Assembly: GCF_905147365.1 (NCBI RefSeq)
Contig: NC_056412.1
Span: forward strand, 13,012,001-13,076,000
Reading direction: 5' to 3'
Length of the DNA: 64,000 nucleotides
Source of the DNA: Aricia agestis
Lineage: Eukaryota > Arthropoda > Insecta > Lepidoptera > Lycaenidae
Shown here: positions 57,405-64,000 of the stretch, in pieces
Layout: the number at the start of each line of letters is the position of its first letter
Numbering within the stretch: the stretch's first letter is position 1
Translations under genes and position numbers: made by a program
The notes under the pieces: model-generated
What the model was told of the DNA's origin: nothing
The model's input: only the letters and a program-made list of their open reading frames with translations
Databases searched by the model: none

Positions 57405-57900
57405 TTTTTGACCGACTTCCAAAAAGGAGGAGGTAATACGTTCGGCTGTATCTTTTTTTTGTAAGTATGTTCAACGATTACTCAGCCGTTTGTGGTCCGA
57501 TTTTCAAAATTATTTTTATGTTGTATAGGGTTTAACTCGAATTTGGTACCATGTTCACAAAAGTGGTGATCTGATGATGGGATCCTTGAGGAATCGAGGG
57601 GACTCCTTGAAATTTGTATGGAAACATAATATAAGTAGTGATTTTAATTTTTTCTGAAGTATTACGAGGCACATGCTACCAAAAAATAAGACTTCATACC
57701 AGGTTATACCGAATGGTAAAACCGAGTCTTACTTTTTGGTCCACCTTAGATCCGAAGGTACCCAACAGAACTTTTGAATCCTTATAGATACAGTTTCGGG
57801 GATTTTGGCGTTGTTTAAACCTGCAAGAATAAGCCAATATATCAATTTGATTAATCATCATTACAATTATAATTATACCATGGGTCATCACGTTATGATC
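57405..57900 (+). repeat. 'GACCGACTTCCAAAAAGGAG' family, plus copy
   Basis: Contains ACCGACTTCCAAAAAGGAGG, 'TGTGGTCCGATTTTCAAAAT', 'AAGTGGTGATCTGATGATGG' and 'GAATCGAGGGGACTCCTTGA', a widespread lepidopteran non-LTR 3' region. An inverted copy lies at 62290-62650 (ends TTTTTGGAAGTCGGTTAAAA), 4.8 kb away. Confidence 0.6.
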
Positions 57901-57950
57901 CAATTAGTGATACTTTTCGTCATAGCTGGGCACCGTTAATCAAATAGTTA

Positions 57951-59945
57951 AGAGGAGTCCAGGTCCACACCGCCCTTTTTTCCATACAAACGTTGTCCCC
58001 TGTTTCCTCCCTGGATAATGCTAGTAGAGTTATATTTTTTTTCCTGAATATCTACGGCCACTAATACAATGTCCCTATGTTTCCTTTTTTTCATAATTTA
58101 ATTTTTAAATAAGATATGAACGTTCAAAAATCCAAAAAAATGGCCAGATTTTCCGCTGTGTTCAAACATCCAGAAAACAGATTTGGCTAGATTATACAAA
58201 AAAAAAAAACATAGGAACACAGCTCAAGCCTTTCTTTAAGAGGATACACCAGGGGCGAGAGTAATTGAAAATAGGTATTTGAAAATGTATTGCTGTCTCA
58301 CCAATCTCAAGTCTCCCATCGAAGAGCGCGACAGAGACAACACGACAAAAGTTCTAATAAAAGAACAGAAAATCTTCGATTCGCTGTCCGCTGTTTCCTT
58401 CTCCAAAACTTAACCGATTTAAGTACTTTTTTCATTAAGAATTAAAGCAAGGCTTGAGCTGTGTTCCTGTTTTATTTTTTTGTATATTTTAGCCAGTTTT
58501 GTTTTCTGGGTGTTTGAACACAGGGGAAAATCTGGCCATTTTTTTGGGTTTTTGGAGGTTCTTATCTTTTTTAATAATAAAATTATGAAAAAAAGAAAAC
58601 ATAGGGACATGCTAATAGTGGCCATAGATATTCAGGAAAAAAATCATAACTCTACTGGCATTATCCAGGGAGGAAACAGGGAACAACGTTTTAGGGTTGT
58701 TGAGGAAGTGGATTATGAGAAAGAGGAGGAGGAGGAGGAATTGTCACTCGCAAATTTAGAGGATGCGGATGAGGAAGAGGATATTTTTTGAGGAAGAGGA
58801 TGCGGATGAGGAAGAGGATGAGGAATAGGATGATAGGAAATTATAAATACTAGCGGACCCAAACCAAAAGCCTTTGTGCAGTCTGTACATAACAAGGTAC
58901 ATACATTACACAAAAAATAATTAAAAGGGTATTTTCCAGTGGACCAAACTATGAATCTATACCGTTCTCAAAACACAGAATAAAGAATCATCAAAATCGG
59001 TCCAGCAGTTAAGAGGAGCTCCGTAACATACACAACACACGCACACAAAAATAATCGGCTAAGTGCGAGTCGGACTCGCGCACGAAGGGTTCCGTACCGA
59101 TATAGAGAAAAAATAGGCCAAAAATTGTGTTTTTTGTATGGGAGCCCCCCTTATTTTTATTTTATTTTATTATAAATCATTAAAGTACACATACAATTAA
59201 GGACTTTGTGAAAATTTCAAGTGAGTACCTATTGCCATTATTGATTACGAGCAAAAAAGGCCAAAAAATCAAGTTTGTTGTATGGGAGCCCCCCTTAAGT
59301 ATTAATTTAATTTTGTTTTTAGTATTTGTTGTTATAGCGGCAACAAAAATACACAATCTGTGAAAATTTCAGAAGGCTAGCTATAGCCGTTCTTGAGATA
59401 AAGTTTGGAGACAGACAGACAGACGGACAGACATCGAAGTCTCAGTAATAGGGTCCCGTTTTTATTAAGATGAGTGAATGATACAATTGTCGCGCTCTGG
59501 CGTGTGCGTTGCCATGATTGGATACGCCGTAGGCGACGCGCATGCGCAGTGAAATTCCTCATAAATTCCTCTTAAATTTTGAGGAAGCGATAGCGGAAAA
59601 GGATTTTTTATTTTTATTTATGAGGATGCGGTAACGGATGAAGAACCTAAAATATTGCGGAACTTCCTCATTATGAGGAAGCGGAAGAGGAATCCTCAGC
59701 AACCCTACAACGTAACATGGAAAAACGGCGGTGTGGACTCCTCTTAATCTTTAATGAAAAAAGAACTTAAATCGGTTAAGTTTTGGAGAAGGAATCAGGG
59801 GACAACGAATCGTTGATTTTCTGCAGTTGTCTCTATCGCGTTCTGCGGTATAGGCTTGAGGTAAAGGAGACTATATAAAGGAGACTATAGCTGTTACACG
59901 TACTTTTTTTTCATATATCTAGCCCCTGGTGTATCCTATTAACTT
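57951..59945. mobile_element. Nested fold-back element(s)
   Basis: Outer ends AAGAGGAGTCCAGGTCCACA and TGTGGACTCCTCTT (57951 and 59745). A long inner inverted repeat: about 57985-58232 against 58452-58695, about 245 bp per arm. Another pair lies outside it: about 58235-58445 against 59750-59945 (e.g. 'ACACCAGGGGC' and 'GCCCCTGGTGT'). A GAGGAAGAGGATGCGGAT minisatellite occupies 58720-58825. A 103-codon acidic frame (58480-58791) comes from these repeats, not a gene. Confidence 0.6.
59051..59463 (+). repeat. 'GGGTTCCGTACC' family copy
   Basis: From ATCGGCTAAGTGCGAGTCGG through 'GTATGGGAGCCCCCCTTA' (twice) to 'AGTAATAGGGTCCCGTTTTT'. It lies inside the fold-back region. Confidence 0.65.
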
Positions 59946-60342
59946 CGTTAATCGTTAATCCGCTACAAAAAAAGTAAACTTCGTTAAACGTTAAAGCGTT
60001 ACATTTCGAAATAATTAACGCAAGTTAACGTTAATCGTTAATCCGTTAATTTGTGAAAATTGCATTTTTATATCTTTGCTTTAGTGAACTTATGAAACCT
60101 GTTGATTTAGGTTCTGGAAGTTAACAGTGGGGCTAAAATGGTCACATTTAGCAATTTCTCTCAATCAATTATTCAGCAAATGAATTGTCAAAACTGTCAA
60201 ACTGAGAAATGTCAAATTAGTACGAATTACTAGACATGAATTGCAAGCAGACTTGCATTTTGCGATTTAAAAAAAATGAATCATATTATGATTCACAATA
60301 TGATTCTCTGAGATGGATAAATTTCTCCTTTTATAGTCCCAC

Positions 60343-62035
60343 TAGCTGTTGCCCGTGACTTCGTCCGCGTGGACTTCAGTTTATAGCGCGCGGTGTCACA
60401 GTATAGCAATATGACATATCCCTACAGTAGTGAAACGAATGTACTTGCGCAGAGCAACGGAGGGGTACCCGCGGGGAAGCGGGCGGCGCGGGCCCGCGTA
60501 TACAAACTCGCGGAGTTTGTATACCTGCGCGCACAGGGGTGACGTTGGCGCGTTGTCTACGAATTTTGTGTTGTAAAACGATAACTTATCTTATAAACAA
60601 CGGGATATTATAATAAATGTTCAGTGTACGGACGTAAATCTGATTCAAAAAACAAAAAGGATTTAAATTTTCATAAATATCGGCTCACAGTTTACACTAA
60701 TATTGTGTTGGCCTTGGTGGCACTTTTTTGCATCTCTGTTTTATTGTTTACGTTGTAAGAAGTGTGACAAGGAGAGAAACAATATAGAATAAATTAAAAA
60801 TCTGTCAAATACCCTGTTACATACTAATTAGTACTTACCTAGCTAGGGACACACACCAAAGTGTAACATTTTGTCCTTTGGACCGCCCTTACCGCGCACG
60901 TAATAAAAGTTTTGAACAGGGATGTTAGACGGCCACTTGGAAATCCTTGTATCGAAAACTGGTATCGGAGACAGAAAACTGGTACGCCTGTGCTCCGCTC
61001 CGGCGCTGCGAACACTGATGACAAACGATGAGTAGTCTTGGTACACTTGGTACACGACAAAATATGTAAATATAACACGCTGATTAAACAGATTAAATGA
61101 TAACATTTGCATTACAAGCACAATATTTTATTTTTATTTTATTTCCCGTTCCGTGGCAACCCTGGCATATCTGCTCGGTACCTACATCGGTGGCGGCATC
61201 GTGCTACTGGATCAAAGGCGTTTCGTTACTGTAGGGACTATACTTCACTCGGGCTAACTTGTTGCTAGCGGTCGTTGACTCCCTGTCAAAAACTTGTCAT
61301 TTTCCATATAAACCGCGATTGACAATGAAGTGTCAGATATTGTCAATCGTGGTTTTATATGGAAAATGACAAGTTTTGACAGGGAGTCAATGACCGCTAG
61401 CGACAAGTTAGCCCGAGTGGAGTATAATATTGCTATACTGTGGCGGTGTCAACAAACTTGCTGTCAAATGCTTTTTAAAACCCTGGTACCCCTTAAATCA
61501 AAATACCCAAAACAGTGCAGTGTGCACATAATATATTTTTTTTTAAATTAAAGTTTTTTATACCAAATTTTAAAGCTTATTTAGCTTTATACAACTTAGC
61601 TGCATTACACAACTTTAGCTTTGCCCATAAACTATTTAGTATTTATTATTGGTAGGCTGTTTTTTCTGATATCTATGTTGGTAGGTGAGTTCGTGTATAA
61701 CAATCGAAAGATCGGAAAAAATCGAAAAATATAGCTCAACATGGTACCACCTCTTATAGAAATACATATATGAGCAAGCGATATCGCGATCTAGGCGACT
61801 CTTGGCGCCATCTGTTATGAATTTTTGGAACTAACTTAATTTGAACAAATTTACGCATTTTCACCCCCTTACAACCCCTTTTTCCAGTCAAAAAGTAGCC
61901 TATGTCTTTTCTCAGGCTTTAGACTATCTGTGTACAAAATTTCATTACAATCGGTTCAGTAGTTTTGGCTTGAAAGCGAGACAAACAGACAGACAGAGAT
62001 ACTTTCGCATTTATAATATTAAGTATAGATTGTGT
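60343..62035 (+). repeat. 'GCCCGTGACTTCGTCCGCG' family copy with 1-kb insertion
   Basis: 5' part at 60343-60398 and the rest at 61443-62035 (ends with GACAGACAGAGATACTTTCG, TTTATAATATTAAGTATAG). The body matches 27812-28500. It is split by the TIR element at 60399-61442. Confidence 0.7.
60399..61442. mobile_element. TIR element with 9-bp target duplication
   Basis: Inverted ends CAGTATAGCAATAT and ATATTGCTATACTG. The flanks GCGGTGTCA (60390-60398 and 61443-61451) are identical. Inside are a GC-rich block with the palindrome GTATACAAACTCGCGGAGTT (60497-60523) and a separate near-perfect fold-back at 61246-61419. No transposase frame. Confidence 0.7.
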
Positions 62036-62640
62036 CATATCATAAGCAACATTTCTAGGAGGGGGGCGGGTTTGAGGGGGCTGCGCCCCCCCATGTAGGG
62101 GGCGGGGGCAAGGCCCCCCGCATATTTATCAAATGATACTCGAAATCTGTATGTTTAGTTGAGATTACAATAATTTCGTTATGATATACACTTTAATTAA
62201 TAACTTAGTATAGTACTGTTGATGATGATGATGATGATGAAATAATTTGCATTGTAGTATATGCTTCCCGTTTTTAAAACAACGCCGAACCCCCCGAACT
62301 TGTTTCAACTTAGATTCAAGAGTTCTGTACAGCACCTTCGGAACCAGGGTATACACTGGTGCAAAATGTTACTTTTTGGAAGTGTATGCACATAATCCTT
62401 CAGAAAAAGTTAAAATCACTAGATATTTCAATATAAATTTCAAGGAGTCCCCTCGATTCCCCATGGATTGCATCATCAGATCACCACTTTGGTGACCATT
62501 GTACCAAATGACGGCTGTATGCTATACAACAACAAAAGAATTTTGAAAATCGGTCCACAAACGGCGGAGATATCTGCGAATAAACATAAAAAAAATAACA
62601 TAGGTCGAATTGAGTAACCTTCTCCTTTTTGGAAGTCGGT
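62036..62640 (-). repeat. G-rich patch and inverted 'GACCGACTTCC' family copy
   Basis: A G/C homopolymer patch (62055-62120), a (GAT)n microsatellite (62218-62240) and the minus-strand copy of the repeat at 57405-57900 (about 62290-62650). This repeat ends about 200 bp before the YJU2 start codon. Confidence 0.55.
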
Positions 62641-62851
62641 TAAAAAAGCCGAGCGCCGTTATAAGAAAAAGAAAAGACTCAAGTGTCAACTGTCATGTAG
62701 TGATTGTGAGGTTAGTTTCGTTGTGTTTTGGTCTAGTTTTGGTTAACTCTTGGAAAAATAATTTTTATTTTGTATTCAATAAGTTGAATTAGTGGTAATT
62801 TATCTTTGTTAAAATCTTTTTATAGCAGCATAATAAAACCCATATCCAAAA

Positions 62852-63582
62852 ATGTCTGAAAGAAAGGTTTTAAATGTAAGTATTGCTTGTGCTTACTTTT
62901 TCCTTCCGATTATAATTCCCCTAGGCTAAATTATAGGTATCACGCTTTATTTGTTTTAGAAATATTATCCCCCGGATTTTGATCCATCAAAAATCCCTCG
63001 CATGAAATTGGCGAAAAACCGTCAATATACTGTTCGTCTAATGGCACCTTTCAACATGAGATGCGCTACTTGTGGGGAGTATATTTACAAGGGAAAAAAG
63101 TTCAACGCAAGAAAAGAGGATGTTGAAAACGAAGATTATTTGGGAATAAGAATATACAGATTCTATATCAAAGTGAGTATAGTAATAAATGTTAATTATG
63201 AGGAAGGAAATATCATACCCAATATTTTAAAGGAATTTTTCATATATAACGAGTGACACAATACAACATCTTTCTTGAAATTTTAGGAAAAACATAAAAA
63301 AATTAACATAATGTTTAAGCACATTTATACTGGACAGCAAGAAAATTATTTTTATGCAACTAAATACTATATTACTATAATAAAAAAACGTTTTTATCCA
63401 ATTTCAGTGTACTCGCTGTCTACAAGAAATTTCATTCAAAACAGACCCTAAGAATACAGATTATGAAATAGAAGCTGGGGCCACCAGGAACTTTATGGCT
63501 TTAAAGTTAGCAGAAGAACAAGCCAAGCGGGAAGAGGAAGAACAGAAAGAGGAAGAAGCAAATAATCCTATGAAATTATTGG
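62852..63582 (+). CDS. YJU2: Splicing factor YJU2 / CCDC94 (3' part outside window)
   Basis: YJU2 (CCDC94, yeast Yju2/Cwc16) is a nuclear protein that joins the spliceosome around activation and promotes the first catalytic step. Exons: 62852-62875, 62960-63172, 63408-63582. The gene then continues past the window edge with a GTAAGT donor. The 137 visible residues match the family's N-terminal region closely: start '[20 protein letters not shown]', then 'VRLMAPFNMRCATCGEYIYK' and 'RFYIKCTRCLQEISFKTDP'. The zinc-binding cysteines are at about residues 43, 46, 80 and 83, followed by 'NTDYEIEAGATRNF' and a Glu/Lys-rich segment ending 'NNPMKLL'. The start codon is the family's start. No frame damage is seen, so this is a working housekeeping gene by appearance. 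Confidence 0.96.
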
Positions 63583-63701
63583 GTAAGTTGAGTCACTATT
63601 GAAGAAAATATTATTAATTTGCCAGAATAATTATTTACACCATCTAAAGGTGCTCCCTTATTGTAACATTATAATAGATTCTACTGAGCATTACATTATA
63701 C

Positions 63702-63872
63702 CAGTGTTTCCCAACCTGTGGTCTGAGTCCAGAGTATATAATGGGGGTCCACGGTGTCGTCTCTGGACCATACAAATTCAGATTTTTTTGCTGTTTATTT
63801 CATTAAGGGGGTCCCTAAAAACTGTACATTATTTCCTAGGGGTCCGTGGCAGAAAAAGGTTGGGAAACACTG
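63702..63872. mobile_element. hAT MITE in intron 3 of YJU2
   Basis: Ends CAGTGTTTCCCAACCTGTGG and the complement of CAGTGTTTCCCAACCTTTTT, a known hAT-type terminus. It is flanked by CATTATAC (63694-63701) and CATTTTAC (63873-63880), an 8-bp duplication with one mismatch. Confidence 0.85.
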
Positions 63873-64000
63873 CATTTTACTTTACTATCTCCCTGACCGA
63901 CGACCATTCTCATGTAATGTCTAATTATAGGTTACAAGTTATGTCAAATTATGTATTATTACAAGGTGTGCATTGTAATGATCGGTTCTCCTCCTTCACT

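Larger units (their letters stand above)
57921..60100. mobile_element. Second CATAGCTGGGCA element, split by fold-backs
   Basis: Starts CATAGCTGGGCACCGTTAAT like 25951, is interrupted after about 30 bp, and resumes at about 59946 with 'CTTCGTTAATCGTTAATCC' and 'AACGCAAGTTAACGTTAATC'. The right inverted end is not found. Confidence 0.55.

Noticed and set aside
57079..57474. Minus-strand frame of 131 codons
   Set aside because: It covers the CTTAGAGAATA repeat segment and the GACCGACTTCC repeat; no protein similarity recognised.
58480..58913. Acidic frame of 103 codons and its minus-strand shadow
   Set aside because: Made of one arm of a fold-back element plus a GAGGAAGAGGATGCGGAT minisatellite.
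1..64000. CRISPR array or prokaryotic operon
   Set aside because: The periodic repeats (76, 136 and 590 bp) have no conserved-repeat and unique-spacer pattern and no cas genes; the genes are intron-rich.

Overview
The window looks like nuclear DNA of a moth or butterfly (Lepidoptera). It is AT-rich, its host genes are cut into many short exons with GT-AG introns, and it is crowded with repeat families I know from lepidopteran genomes: units ending in GACAGACAGACA runs, 'GCCCGCGACTTCGTCCGCG' units, 'GGCCGGCAACGCACCTGC' tails, 'TCGGTCAAACAGCTAGT' ends, tRNA-derived SINEs and many fold-back MITEs. The species cannot be named from this. There are no bacterial features, CRISPR arrays, rRNAs or intact tRNA genes.

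Host genes. Four protein genes were reconstructed by hand from splice sites and open frames. Gene 1 (+, 11406-20258, 5' end not found), gene 2 (-, 33084-20643, complete model of 740 aa) and gene 3 (+, 38164-48170, complete model of 773 aa) are divergent paralogs. They share a conserved N-terminal block followed by a long coiled coil, and all three keep the same order of 13 core exon positions with the same intron phases; one exon is exactly 183 nt in all three. Genes 1 and 2 converge with stop codons 384 bp apart; genes 2 and 3 diverge across about 5 kb of repeats. I cannot assign the family to a named protein; a structural role (centrosome, cilium, sperm or cytoskeleton) is only inferred from the coiled coil. 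Gene 4 (+, from 62852, running off the right edge) is the splicing factor YJU2/CCDC94, clearly recognisable.

Mobile DNA, left to right: fold-back and tandem repeats (1-6800); a broken Jockey/CR1-type LINE (-, 7600-10115); MITEs and SINE-like units in the introns of genes 1-3; a 5.75 kb stack of nested insertions filling one intron of gene 2 (25927-31677); a MITE-rich divergent promoter region (33085-38163); a decayed RNase H-bearing LINE (+, 45375-47700) in the last intron of gene 3; a 5'-truncated Gypsy-type LTR element (-, 48474-51190); a 136-bp tandem array (51595-52230); a truncated Jockey-type LINE with YADD intact (+, 54515-55860); and nested fold-back elements (57400-62640).

The most interesting results are the three-gene coiled-coil cluster, the readable insertion history in the gene 2 intron, MITEs sitting a few bases from splice sites, and a LINE whose 3' tail is also carried by four short SINE-like copies in the same window.
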